64,000 bases of DNA from an uncultured Methanoregula sp. (GTDB lineage: Archaea; Halobacteriota; Methanomicrobia; Methanomicrobiales; Methanospirillaceae): assembly GCF_963662735.1 (NCBI RefSeq), contig NZ_OY759744.1, positions 1,902,153 to 1,966,152 on the forward strand. The letters are read 5' to 3'. A model generated the notes under the pieces. That model did not search any database and had not been told where the DNA came from. It was given only the letters and a program-made list of their open reading frames with translations. Positions 9,057 through 17,389 of this stretch are shown piece after piece. The translations under genes and the position numbers were made by a program. The stretch's first letter is position 1. Each line of letters begins with the position of its first letter.

Positions 9057-9161
9057 ATGACGGGCATAAACCGGATAGAAGTCGTGACGGTTATCGAGGG
9101 CATTATCATAATGCTGTTCGGGGCCGGGATCTCCGATGACAATCATAACGATATCTTATAG
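9057..9161 (+). CDS. Possible 34-residue hydrophobic peptide
   Basis: An ATG at 9057 is preceded by a good ribosome site (GGGAGGAAC, spacing about 5) and opens a 34-codon frame. The peptide begins MTGINRIEVVTVIEG, has one short hydrophobic stretch (IIIMLFGAGI) and an acidic-polar end. It lies 26 nt before the integral membrane gene at 9188 and could be a small partner or leader peptide. I recognise no family, and support is only the ribosome site and amino-acid order. Confidence 0.4.
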   Translation: MTGINRIEVVTVIEGIIIMLFGAGISDDNHNDIL

Positions 9162-9187
9162 GTTGTCCGGAACATCAGTTTCTTATC

Positions 9188-9757
9188 ATGAGAAACCTGG
9201 GAATACTCGTCGGCTTCTTACCGCTTATCGTGTACGGACTCCTCTCGGGAGATACGCTGGAAAGCCGGCAGATCGCGCTCCTTGCTGCCTGCATTGTGTC
9301 GGTAATCGTAGGGTTCAGGACGCTGAAACGGGGTTTTTATCTTGACTGGGCGAATTTCCTGATGTTTTCCGGGGCACTTTTCTGCGTATCGGTACTGAAT
9401 ATCACGGCGATTGCGGATTACATGAGTATCGTGATCTACCTGGTCCTGGCGATCGTGGCATTCGGCTCGCTCCTTGCCGGTGTCCCGTTCACGATCCAGT
9501 ATGCCCGGGACATGGTTGACAAATCCCGGTGGGACCACCCGCTCTTCAAATCGGTGAATATGTTCATGACCGGTGTGTGGGGCAGCCTTTTTGTCCTCAA
9601 CCTTGCCCTTGTCACGTATGCGAAATTCGGTACGGGTTTCAGTGCCCGGGTTGCCGGTGTGGCGATCTATGCAGTCCTGGTCCTTGGGATTGTATTCACG
9701 ATGCTGTATCCCGAATATCTCCGGAAAAAGCAGCAGGCATCCCCTCAGCAATCCTGA
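9188..9757 (+). CDS. Integral membrane protein, six predicted segments
   Basis: The 189-residue product is almost wholly hydrophobic, with segments near 4-18, 29-43, 54-75, 78-99, 126-145 and 155-175, and a basic C-terminal tail (LRKKQQ). A polar loop at about 100-120 (QYARDMVDKSRWDHPLFK) carries most of its charges. The layout fits a small transporter-like or structural membrane protein. I recognise no family motif. It follows a possible 34-codon peptide gene and is upstream of, but convergent with, the second DUF2769 gene. Confidence 0.75.
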   Translation: MRNLGILVGFLPLIVYGLLSGDTLESRQIALLAACIVSVIVGFRTLKRGFYLDWANFLMFSGALFCVSVLNITAIADYMSIVIYLVLAIVAFGSLLAGVPFTIQYARDMVDKSRWDHPLFKSVNMFMTGVWGSLFVLNLALVTYAKFGTGFSARVAGVAIYAVLVLGIVFTMLYPEYLRKKQQASPQQS

Positions 9758-9868
9758 ACGGAGCTCCACTCCCGGTGCCGGCCTTGCCTTTGGGTTCAGG
9801 AAACGGGATACATGCCCGGATGCACCTGGGCCGGGATAGTCGCAGGAAAAAAGGATTGAAACAAATGC

Positions 9869-10114
9869 CTAGCGCCTTACGCAGAAGTATCCGCCACGGA
9901 GATGGTGTTTTGTGAAGAGTTCGCAGGCCGGGCAGAAGCAGCCAATTATTTTCATTGAGGTGGCTGATGACTGTCCGCGTGAGCAGAAGAGCTCCGTGGG
10001 CTGGTGTTTTTCAAGGGAATGGATCCTGTAGTTCTGGCAGTTTACGCAGTACTTCCTGCAGAGCTGCCGGTTCTCTTCGGTATCCTCTACAACCGGTTTG
10101 GTGGAATCAATCAT
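9869..10114 (-). CDS. DUF2769 cysteine-rich protein, copy 2
   Basis: This 81-residue paralogue of the gene at 4694-4939 keeps its cysteine order (CRKYCVNC, LFCSRG, CFCPAC, final YFC) and much of the wording between (HSLEKHQPTELFC). It lacks the extra cysteine that copy 1 has after ARGNSS. The ATG at 10114 was chosen by homology with copy 1 and by a TATA-like box about 30 nt upstream. DNA similarity extends from the start to the stop codon, pointing to a fairly recent duplication. Function is unknown; a metal-binding role is inferred from cysteines alone. Confidence 0.8.
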   Translation of the reverse strand: MIDSTKPVVEDTEENRQLCRKYCVNCQNYRIHSLEKHQPTELFCSRGQSSATSMKIIGCFCPACELFTKHHLRGGYFCVRR

Positions 10115-10300
10115 GCTCAGGGAGGTGGGCGATGATGAATAATATGTTTTTTTAATCGGATTTTCCGGCATCCACAAAAATTGCCCGGGCCGCCCGCCAT
10201 CCATCCGCCCTTTTTGTCCCATGCGTCCCGGTTCCCTGTTGCCCCTGGAGTTTCACGGGGAAATTTCCCGGCAATCCTTCCTGCGAAAAAACAGATGGGG

Positions 10301-11524
10301 TCAGGGGAACCTGACAATCGCATTGTTCTCCACGAGCCGGTTTTGCTGGGAGTACGGCGTGAAGAACGTGACAACGCTGCCAAATTCCGACCACACCTGT
10401 TCCCGGGAACGGGATGGATCGGAGAAGCGCTCCGCTGCAAGGGTCTCGTTGACCCCGCCGATCACCTCGAACGATCGGTACACGTGGGGATAGCCCTCGG
10501 CACCCAGGAACGATGCAGTATCCGTCACGACCTGGAAGTGGAGGTGCGGGAGATCGGAGTTCCCGCTGTTGCCCATCAGGCCGAGCACCTGGCCTTCGTT
10601 GACAATATCGCCGGCTTTTACCCGGACCGAACCGTTGACCATGTGGGCATAGCAGGCGTATTTCCTGTTCCCGATGTCAACGATAACGTAATTCCCGGCC
10701 AGGGTTTCAACCGATCCCGGAGGAGCGGAGTAGATTGTTTCGATATCCGGGAGACCGTCCCCGGCCGCCATAACCGTCCCATTGGCAACTGAATGGATCT
10801 CCCTGCCAAACCCGTAATAATTCCTGGCTAGCGACGCATTGCCTGCGGCTACCTGGCCGGTCACCGGGTTAACGTAAATCCAGTCCTGGGCATAGCGCTG
10901 GGGAACCCGGGTCACCCCGTTCATGGTGATCTGGGCACCGAAATGGTGGGTGAATGGTGACGTAGTTTCCATGGCAAGCCAGCCCGGGCCCTGCATGGGA
11001 GAGCCGACAACAACCGGGGCCATGTCCTTCCGTACGGTAACATCGGCACCGGTAAGCGTGAGCGGGGGTTGGCCGGTTGCGGTCCGGTTCAGCGTAACCC
11101 GGTGAGAGAGCCGGCCCGGCACGGCACCGGGGGTTGTCACGAACCAGATCGAGACGCGGGGTGAAGGGACTTTTCCCGTACCGTTCCGGATCTCGGCGGG
11201 CGTTGGCGGCGGGATGGCGGCCGGGTGGTAGAGGGCGGCCAGCAGGTCGCCATCTGCGGCAAAGAGGATCGTTCCCGTGGCCGGGTCGAAGACCTCGACT
11301 TTCTCCACAACCGGCACCCTGCCATCGGCCGGTACAAGTTCGAGTTCGTACGCAAGGTTAACCCTGTCATGGCTTTGGACCGGGATTGGTCCGAATGGCA
11401 CGGTCATATTCAGGACCGGTGCACCATGGTCTGCCTGCTGCACCGGGGCCGGCTGGGTGCATCCGGAACCAAGAACTGCTGCAACGGCAATAATGGTGAT
11501 GAGGAACTTCAGGATCGCTGACAT
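10301..11524 (-). CDS. M23-family (LytM-like) metallopeptidase lipoprotein
   Basis: The 407-residue product starts with a lipoprotein signal (lipobox LGSGC, Cys22). It has a long beta-rich outer region (about 40-200) and a C-terminal M23/LytM domain (about 225-365). Seen in that domain are the barrel signature YACYAHMVNGSVRVKAGD, GQVLGLMGNSGNSDLPHLHF with the H-x-H zinc and catalytic residues, and a RYAQDW stretch where the family usually has its H-x3-D ligand pair. The first His appears to be Arg, so activity is doubtful. M23 enzymes cut bacterial peptidoglycan cross-bridges; methanogens of this group lack murein, so the target would be foreign walls or another peptide, or the domain may only bind. 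Confidence 0.85.
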   Translation of the reverse strand: MSAILKFLITIIAVAAVLGSGCTQPAPVQQADHGAPVLNMTVPFGPIPVQSHDRVNLAYELELVPADGRVPVVEKVEVFDPATGTILFAADGDLLAALYHPAAIPPPTPAEIRNGTGKVPSPRVSIWFVTTPGAVPGRLSHRVTLNRTATGQPPLTLTGADVTVRKDMAPVVVGSPMQGPGWLAMETTSPFTHHFGAQITMNGVTRVPQRYAQDWIYVNPVTGQVAAGNASLARNYYGFGREIHSVANGTVMAAGDGLPDIETIYSAPPGSVETLAGNYVIVDIGNRKYACYAHMVNGSVRVKAGDIVNEGQVLGLMGNSGNSDLPHLHFQVVTDTASFLGAEGYPHVYRSFEVIGGVNETLAAERFSDPSRSREQVWSEFGSVVTFFTPYSQQNRLVENNAIVRFP

Positions 11525-11573
11525 GGTAATGACATCCGGTTGTTGGTGTACCGGAAAATATACTCATGGGTTA

Positions 11574-11807
11574 TTATTTCCGGATTGACAGAAGATCTTC
11601 AACCGCGTCTCCCATGTATTTATGAGAATCCCCGACGCCAAGGTTGTAAAATTCCGGTGCAAGTCTTTCCTGGATGAAATCGAAGATCAGGCCTGCAGCC
11701 AGGTCACCGATCTCTTCATCCCTCTCTTTTAAAAAATAGTTTTTTATTTCAGAGATCATCTCATCCCGTCTCTCTTTTGTTACCCTGACCGGATTTTCAT
11801 TTCTCAT
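11574..11807 (-). CDS. DUF2164 family protein
   Basis: The 77-residue protein matches the DUF2164 pattern: a basic helix, IKNYFLKERDEEIGDLAAG, then FIQERLAPEFYNLGVGDS. Members are small soluble proteins found in bacteria and some archaea, with no assigned function. I took the ATG at 11807 (MRNENPVRV) because the region between it and an earlier start at 11840 (MFLCPRC) is not family-like. It lies upstream of, and in the same direction as, the M23 gene, with the DUF of unknown kind at 11862-12206 just before it; the two small genes may be co-transcribed (gap about 55 nt). Confidence 0.75.
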   Translation of the reverse strand: MRNENPVRVTKERRDEMISEIKNYFLKERDEEIGDLAAGLIFDFIQERLAPEFYNLGVGDSHKYMGDAVEDLLSIRK

Positions 11808-11861
11808 ACCCCGGAGAGTGCACCGGGGACATAAAAACATGACGAAATTTGTATCGGGGAA

Positions 11862-12206
11862 CTACTTTACCGGGATATTGGTGATACAATAGAGAAACCG
11901 GGGAAACTTCCCCTCACACTCGTTTTTCATTTCTTCGAAACAATAGTGCGGGTACGTAGTGACCACGTACTCTGTCATGGTTTTCAGGTCAGCCGGTACG
12001 GTTGTTTTGAAGATCAGGAACATGTGATTATACCGGGAGCCGTCAAGCTCGAATTGCCGTAATTGTTTCTGTGGGTCGGAAGTAATGCCGAATTTTAATA
12101 ATTTTACCCTCAGCTGTTCAACCAGATAACGAACTCCCTGCTGGGCTCCTGTCCTGGCATTCTCAACATTATCTGTTACCCCACTGTCAATTATCGGCAT
12201 ATGCAT
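11862..12206 (-). CDS. Small protein of unknown function
   Basis: The 114-residue product is soluble and mixed alpha/beta. A segment LLKFGITSDPQKQLRQFELDG resembles the KIGITxNPxxRLxx element of GIY-YIG nucleases (T5orf172-like), but the catalytic Tyr pairs that should precede it are not evident, so I do not call a nuclease. The end has CFEEMKNECEGKFPRFLYC, three cysteines without a clear metal pattern. It precedes the DUF2164 gene by about 55 nt on the same strand. Confidence 0.5.
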   Translation of the reverse strand: MHMPIIDSGVTDNVENARTGAQQGVRYLVEQLRVKLLKFGITSDPQKQLRQFELDGSRYNHMFLIFKTTVPADLKTMTEYVVTTYPHYCFEEMKNECEGKFPRFLYCITNIPVK

Positions 12207-12496
12207 CCCCCGTCAATAGCAATCCACTCCATATGCTCACTCACCCATTAAGGCTTGTGGCCCTGACAGAAGACTCGGGCCAATAGCTGCATCCCAACAG
12301 GTACCGGAATTCCCGTGGGCATCAGATTGCTGCCTGTACAATTTTCCCTCGCCATCGCGTGGAATAAACCAGGGTTTGCCGGAACCTGACGGCGGTTTTT
12401 TTCCAGGTCCGTGATCTCCGGGCCAGCCTTTTCCGGATATCGGACTCGAGACACATCCGGTACACCGAACGAAAAAAATGTATTCTCTTCAACCCT

Positions 12497-12604
12497 ATGG
12501 AAAACCTGATGAAGGTGCCCGGCCGGGAGGATTTCATGAGAACCAGTGTCATGAAAAAATCCCTGGAACGAAAAAGAATCCCGGTGGAGGGCTGGTGCGC
12601 ATGA
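12497..12604 (+). CDS. Small open frame coupled to the histidine-phosphatase gene
   Basis: From the ATG at 12497 this frame codes for 35 residues, starting MENLMKVPGREDFMRTS, of natural protein character. Its stop overlaps the start of the next gene as ATGA (12601-12604), a sign of coupled translation. The same frame stays open upstream to about 12368 with equally protein-like sequence but no ATG, GTG or TTG, so the gene may use a rare start, be truncated at the 5' end, or have a frameshift. No family is recognised. Confidence 0.4.
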   Translation: MENLMKVPGREDFMRTSVMKKSLERKRIPVEGWCA

Positions 12605-13275
12605 AACCCGGAGATTATGTCCTGGACCTCCTCAACAATGCACCAAAGAACAAAAGGACAATCGTCCTCTTACGCCATTCAGCAAGGAATCCGTTTGACG
12701 GAATGCCTGAGCACCTGCGGGAAGGCGTTGAAATAACCCCCGAAGGAGTTCGCATGGCCCGGGCGTTCGGCGAATCGCTGGGGGAAATCTTCAGCGGCAA
12801 CCACTTGTTTCTCGGTCACACGGTTGCCCGCCGGTGCAGGATGACCGCGGAGTCTATCGCAGACGCATATTCCCCTGCGGACCGTGTCCGGATCCTGGGG
12901 TGCCAGCCGCAGGTGGACAGCCCGGTGGTGAATCCTGACAACTATGTTGCTCTCCGGAATGAGCTGGGCTGGCGCGAGGGCATCCGGCGATGGCTTGATG
13001 AGGAGATCAGCGGGGATACGATGCGGAATCCCCGCACCTATGCCGATGAGATTTTACATAACCTGCTATCTTTTCCGCAGGCCGGCGAACGGGATCTGCT
13101 TATCGTAGTAGCCCATGACATCACGCTCTTCCCGATTGTCTTCCGCCTTTTTGGGAAAAATGTAACCGCGGTCGAGTTCCTGAACGGGATTGTTATTACT
13201 GCCGATAAAACTACTGCAACCATCCGGTATAATGATGCAAACGTTTCATTGGAAACCAAGCGGGATATCGTATAA
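12601..13275 (+). CDS. Histidine phosphatase superfamily protein
   Basis: The 224-residue product has the marks of the histidine (phosphoglycerate-mutase-like) phosphatases: an N-terminal strand leading to VLLRHSARNP, whose His would be phosphorylated, an HTVARRCRMTAESIADAY helix with the second Arg, and a late VVAHDITLFP with the second catalytic His. The first motif is RHS rather than the common RHG. The start at 12601 overlaps the stop of the small frame before it. Substrates in this family range from sugar phosphates to proteins and cannot be told here. Confidence 0.8.
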   Translation: MKPGDYVLDLLNNAPKNKRTIVLLRHSARNPFDGMPEHLREGVEITPEGVRMARAFGESLGEIFSGNHLFLGHTVARRCRMTAESIADAYSPADRVRILGCQPQVDSPVVNPDNYVALRNELGWREGIRRWLDEEISGDTMRNPRTYADEILHNLLSFPQAGERDLLIVVAHDITLFPIVFRLFGKNVTAVEFLNGIVITADKTTATIRYNDANVSLETKRDIV

Positions 13276-13385
13276 GCGGTCGGACCCGGGTTGCAGTATC
13301 CTGTGCCGGCGACCTGCGGAGAATGCGAGGAGATATCCACCGGCCCTCTCACAAAAAAAACGGGAGGGACCGCATGGTTGTGGCA

Positions 13386-14273
13386 TCAGAACAGATCGTG
13401 GAGGGATAACCGGTGCTGCCCGAGTTTCCCGTCGAAATTTGATGCCCCGATATACAGGACATTGCCGGTCTCCGCTGCCGCCCGGATACCTGCTCTCATC
13501 GCATTCATGACCGAGGGCTCGTCAAGGCCGTTCATGACGATCTCATAAATGGAAGATACCCCCTCAGGTACCAGCGAGTCGGGAATCCGGTTCTTCAGGC
13601 CCGGGCACCAGCGATGGCTGGTGCTTGCCGGCATCGGGAAGCGATAGTTGGCGCACCCTACCTTGGAACCGCTTCCCACAATGCCGCCCGCAAAACTGGT
13701 GATGACCCCCTCCTTGCCGGTAATTTTTTCCATGGCGGCTTCCGCACCGGCAAGGGCGGATTGCCGGTCCCTGCCCATGACCAGGAAGTTTCCGCCGGCA
13801 ATTCCCTTTACCGTCCCGTACCCTTCCTCCCCGACGTACATACCTTCCATGACGGGAATTTTCCAGCAGTTCCTTCCCCCTACCACGCACCGTTCTTCAT
13901 ACCGGTCCCCGAAATAGTGCATCCGTATATGGAACCGGGATGCGGCGTCGGGAAGTCCGTCGAAGGCAGAAGTTGTCGGGGCCGGGAGGATGCACTGGGA
14001 GATCCTGCCGGCAACATTTGCTCTCATGTTCTTCTTCTCGGCACAGATCAGGATCGAGATCCCGGGCCTGCCATCCGGCGTCTCTTCCGGGGAAAGGAAC
14101 CGCTCGATTCCCGCCTCGCAGGGACATCCTATCTTGGATGTGGCAAATCCCGTTGCTTCAACTGCTGCCTTGTACGCCCATTCCCGGGTTGCTGCCGTGA
14201 TAATGACCCTTGAGAGCCAGATCGGGAATGCCTCGGCAAAAGTATCGAGTATCCGGGTGCCGTTGATCTCCAT
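13386..14273 (-). CDS. ftr: Formylmethanofuran:tetrahydromethanopterin formyltransferase
   Basis: The 295-residue protein matches Ftr over its full length (usual size about 297). Family stretches are MEINGTRILDTFAEAFPIW, ITAATREWAYKAAVEATGF, CEAGIERFLSPEETPDGRPG, GTVKGIAGGNFLVMGRDRQSALAGAE and SYRFP-like CANYRFPMPASTSH. Ftr moves the formyl group from formylmethanofuran to tetrahydromethanopterin, the second step of CO2 reduction to methane, in the cytoplasm. The gene starts 3 nt after the stop of the cyclo-ligase gene at 14277, so the two are one operon. The window's strongest single indicator of a methanogen. Confidence 0.97.
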   Translation of the reverse strand: MEINGTRILDTFAEAFPIWLSRVIITAATREWAYKAAVEATGFATSKIGCPCEAGIERFLSPEETPDGRPGISILICAEKKNMRANVAGRISQCILPAPTTSAFDGLPDAASRFHIRMHYFGDRYEERCVVGGRNCWKIPVMEGMYVGEEGYGTVKGIAGGNFLVMGRDRQSALAGAEAAMEKITGKEGVITSFAGGIVGSGSKVGCANYRFPMPASTSHRWCPGLKNRIPDSLVPEGVSSIYEIVMNGLDEPSVMNAMRAGIRAAAETGNVLYIGASNFDGKLGQHRLSLHDLF

Positions 14274-14276
14274 TGC

Positions 14277-14855
14277 TTACCGCCCGCGCTGATATACGAT
14301 GCCGTCCTCGGTTACGATAACATCCATCCGGATATCGTTCTCCTCCTGGGGCAGGGTTTCGACTTCCTGGCAGGCAAAGGCGATCCCGATCTTCCGCAGC
14401 TCCGGGTTTTTCGACAGGAACCGGTCATAATAGCCGGCCCCGTACCCGATTCTTCCCCCGGCCCGGTCAAACCCGAGCATCGGGAGGATGATCATATCGA
14501 GATCCTCAGCAGCTGCCGGAATTTCGCTCCCGATGGGTTCCGGAACCCCAAACGTGCTTGGCACCAGGGCGGAAAAATCCCGTATATAGGACAGGCGGAG
14601 GCTCACGTCTTCCTTCACAATAATCGGGACAACCACCGGGTTTCCCCGCATGAACAGCGCCCGGATCAGCGGCTCCGTATTGACCTCTTTCTCCTTCGAT
14701 GTATAGGCCATCACGGTCTCATTGTCCCTGATGATCCCCATGAGATGCCGGCAGATCCCCTGGCTTTTTTCCAGCCGCTCTTCCGGTAGCATTGCATCTT
14801 TTTTCCGGCGCAGGATCTCCCGTAAGCTGCTCTTTTGTTCCCTCAGGGTACTCAT
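14277..14855 (-). CDS. 5-formyltetrahydrofolate cyclo-ligase family protein
   Basis: The 192-residue product has the family ATP-grasping N-terminus (REQKSSLREILRRKKDAM) and the signature GFDRAGGRIGYGAGYYDRFL with its pterin- and phosphate-binding residues. In bacteria and eukaryotes the enzyme turns 5-formyl-THF into methenyl-THF using ATP. In a methanogen that uses tetrahydromethanopterin, the natural substrate is open; it could repair a formylated pterin side product. It is transcribed with ftr (3-nt gap), which supports a link to C1 carriers. Confidence 0.9.
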   Translation of the reverse strand: MSTLREQKSSLREILRRKKDAMLPEERLEKSQGICRHLMGIIRDNETVMAYTSKEKEVNTEPLIRALFMRGNPVVVPIIVKEDVSLRLSYIRDFSALVPSTFGVPEPIGSEIPAAAEDLDMIILPMLGFDRAGGRIGYGAGYYDRFLSKNPELRKIGIAFACQEVETLPQEENDIRMDVIVTEDGIVYQRGR

Positions 14856-14995
14856 GCTATGTGGTCAGAACCGGGGGACTTAATGATGACGGTGAGTGAA
14901 ATTCTTTTTTCGGTGATCTCTATCCGTGAAACACCTTCTTTACCATTTTAGCCAAAGCCCGGGCTACGGTACCGGGTATGAATCCCAATGGGACT

Positions 14996-15190
14996 TCATT
15001 TTAAAATCATAATCAGATCCCCGTCCGGGGTGATATTGTATCGTTCGGAAATAGTTGCGTCGTCCCAGGTACTTGCCCTGCCAAAGACAACTGAAATTTT
15101 TTCGCGGATTTTTGTTAATTTCTCCCTGTCATAGTTTGCAACAGGAGAGCTCCTTGCCCCGGCGCCCGGGGATTTGTGCAGGCATTCCAT
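14996..15190 (-). CDS. Small protein of unknown function
   Basis: A 64-residue product, basic in its first half, with YDREKLTKIREKISVVFG and the end NITPDGDLIMILK. No family is recognised. Support for a real gene is a minus-strand TATA-like box (GGTTTAATTG, near 15214-15224) placed about 28 nt before the ATG, as expected for a leaderless archaeal transcript. Confidence 0.45.
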   Translation of the reverse strand: MECLHKSPGAGARSSPVANYDREKLTKIREKISVVFGRASTWDDATISERYNITPDGDLIMILK

Positions 15191-15397
15191 GGTACATCAT
15201 CAAAAGAGTGCACAATTAAACCGGTACGCGGGGAGCGTGAAAGTGGCAGGTGCCATCAGACAGGGTATTGACTGGCTGGTAATTCCCGTTGATGGCATGA
15301 TCTATCAGATGATCCTGTAACGGATTTGCATGACCTGCAGTGACCAGAATCTCCTCCCAGAACCGGCACGGTAAAACCGTGAAATTTTTTTCTTTAT

Positions 15398-17158
15398 TCA
15401 CTCATGCCGTTTCAGTTTTCTTACAAGAGCCGCAGCCAGGACTGCACAACCGGCTGCTGCACAGGGTAACAGGATGCCCAGGGGCGATGCGGATGCCCTT
15501 GTTGTAGAGACACCGGTGTGAAGTGTTGTACTCTTCACTGCGGTACTGTTGTCAGCCAGAGACCCGGCAGGGTCAGCTACCAGTGAATTTCGGCTCACCG
15601 GTGCTGCCGGCAGGGGGGAGGATAAGCGGAACTGCAGGGAATTGGTTGCAATCGTATCCCCGGTATTGGTTGGATTACTTTCCTTAGGGCTTGCCCATCC
15701 TGCGGCAAGGTACCCCCCGTCCCGGGTAATCTCCACGGAACGCAGGATACCAGTCTGGTTTCCTGCGGGGAAGAGCTGCCAGTCAATGACATTATCGCAA
15801 CGATAGAACAGACCGGTCCAGGGAACCGGGCCGGTGCCGGGTGGAGTTGCCCGTCCAACGTCACCATCGGAAGAACGTGTGAGGCCCGTGAAGATGTACT
15901 TGGCCTTGTTCGTCTGCTGAGCCGAGGTAATTATGTCCAGCTGAGATCCTCCGAGGCACTTTGTCCACTTGATCGAAAAATCCGCATTCAGGCGGACGAG
16001 CCAGCCATCGTACGATTCGTGGCCTTTGTTCGGACGGGGAAATACTGATCCGTCGTCGGAACCGGCAAAACCGGCAAGAATATACCCGGACTTGTTAACA
16101 AGGACCGGGGAGAGATCGTGTCCGCATCCGCCATCGGTTGTTGTATACTGGGTGGGTTCAATACTGAAAAATCCGTCATTATTGCTGCCCCCGAGACATT
16201 TCTGCCACTCGACCGTGTGATCGGGCCGGAGCCTGACAAGCCAGCCATCCAGGGTACCGGCACTGCCCCCGTGGTTTGACGGGCTCTCCCCTATATTCGA
16301 CCGCGTGGCACCGGCAAACAGTATCCCGCCGTCTTCCATCTGCAGGAAATCGTAGCCATAATCGTCTAGGATTCCCCCATAACGCTGTTGCCAGAGAAGG
16401 TTTCCGGCTGGATCGACTTCGAAAAGCCATGCATCGGACTGGCCGCCCGGACTTTCATGGAGCGTATCATCCATGAGATATGCTAATAGTTCTTCATCGC
16501 TGATATTCCAGGAAAATTGCATTGATGGTGCCGGTGCAATTACCGGGCCAAACGTGATCCGGGGAATTGGGATCGTCACATTGGCATCGGGACCGGATAC
16601 GTCACCGTCGCGGGAGAACGTCCGACCAATCACGGTGTAGCCGTTTTGTGTCTCACGGATATTTTCCCCGAAATCATCTCTGCTGCCGCCATAGCATCGT
16701 ACCCATTCCTGGGTTCCGGTACTGCTGAGTTTTCCAAGAACGACATCCCATCCCCCGTGATTAAGACCCTGCATGTCGCCATTGTTGGAATTCGTCATAC
16801 CGACAACAATGTACCCGCCATCGCGGGTTTCCCTTACTCTCCTTCCTTCAGATTTCCCCTCCCCTCCGAGCATGTGTTCCCAGGTTATATTGTGGGATGC
16901 ATCCATCTTTTGTACAAGGATTTTTGTCGATCCGGGACTGCCTGGCGATTGGACGGTCCCTGCCATGATATAACCGCCATCACGCGTTTCGTGGATATCG
17001 GCTCCCTTGGCATCGGTGCCTTCCCTGCTCTTCTCCATCCAGGCTACTGTCGATGTCGGATCCGGGTGAAATATTTTTGCGCAGGCATCTGCTGGCATGA
17101 CAAGCCCTAAGCAGAGGACAAAAATTAAGGTCAGGTAAATTATTTTTCTCATGGACAT
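15398..17158 (-). CDS. Secreted, membrane-anchored beta-propeller-like repeat protein
   Basis: The product of about 586 residues has a signal peptide (after MSMRKIIYLT, ending ADA) and a C-terminal membrane anchor followed by a basic tail (VRKLKRHE). Between them are at least six imperfect repeats containing DGGYI(M/V)(A/V)G, an Asp-rich turn and a W-x-(K/R)-C-(L/Y)GGS strand, for example EWVRCYGGSRDDFGENIRET and KWTKCLGGSQLD. Such repeats fold into beta-propellers and are common in cell-surface proteins of Methanomicrobiales. A Ser/Thr/Ala-rich spacer precedes the anchor, so the propeller would stand out from the S-layer. The role is unknown, perhaps adhesion or binding. Start codons at 17158 and 17152 both fit. 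Confidence 0.8.
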   Translation of the reverse strand: MSMRKIIYLTLIFVLCLGLVMPADACAKIFHPDPTSTVAWMEKSREGTDAKGADIHETRDGGYIMAGTVQSPGSPGSTKILVQKMDASHNITWEHMLGGEGKSEGRRVRETRDGGYIVVGMTNSNNGDMQGLNHGGWDVVLGKLSSTGTQEWVRCYGGSRDDFGENIRETQNGYTVIGRTFSRDGDVSGPDANVTIPIPRITFGPVIAPAPSMQFSWNISDEELLAYLMDDTLHESPGGQSDAWLFEVDPAGNLLWQQRYGGILDDYGYDFLQMEDGGILFAGATRSNIGESPSNHGGSAGTLDGWLVRLRPDHTVEWQKCLGGSNNDGFFSIEPTQYTTTDGGCGHDLSPVLVNKSGYILAGFAGSDDGSVFPRPNKGHESYDGWLVRLNADFSIKWTKCLGGSQLDIITSAQQTNKAKYIFTGLTRSSDGDVGRATPPGTGPVPWTGLFYRCDNVIDWQLFPAGNQTGILRSVEITRDGGYLAAGWASPKESNPTNTGDTIATNSLQFRLSSPLPAAPVSRNSLVADPAGSLADNSTAVKSTTLHTGVSTTRASASPLGILLPCAAAGCAVLAAALVRKLKRHE

Positions 17159-17389
17159 TGTAACTTCACCCCGCGTGCCTGGTACGATCATTCAACTGAG
17201 AATGTCCGAACAATCCGTTCAGGTCAGGATAATGAATCTGGAACCGGATAGTGGAAAAATACGGCGATAAGTGAAAAAAGTAGTGCAGTTATTCTGCATC
17301 CCCCGTTATTCTGCACAACAGTGAATACAATGCCAGATCGTGCTGATCACGGGCTTGTGTGGTTCTCCTATGCCCCCCAATCGCTGATC

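Noticed and set aside
11862..12206. GIY-YIG nuclease call for the small protein
   Set aside because: Only the KFGITSDPQKQL-like element is present; the GIY and YIG strands with their catalytic residues are not evident.
15216..15401. 61-codon minus-strand frame overlapping the stop of the propeller-like gene as ATGA
   Set aside because: The overlap is suggestive, but the product has no natural pattern, and a TATA box for another gene lies within it.
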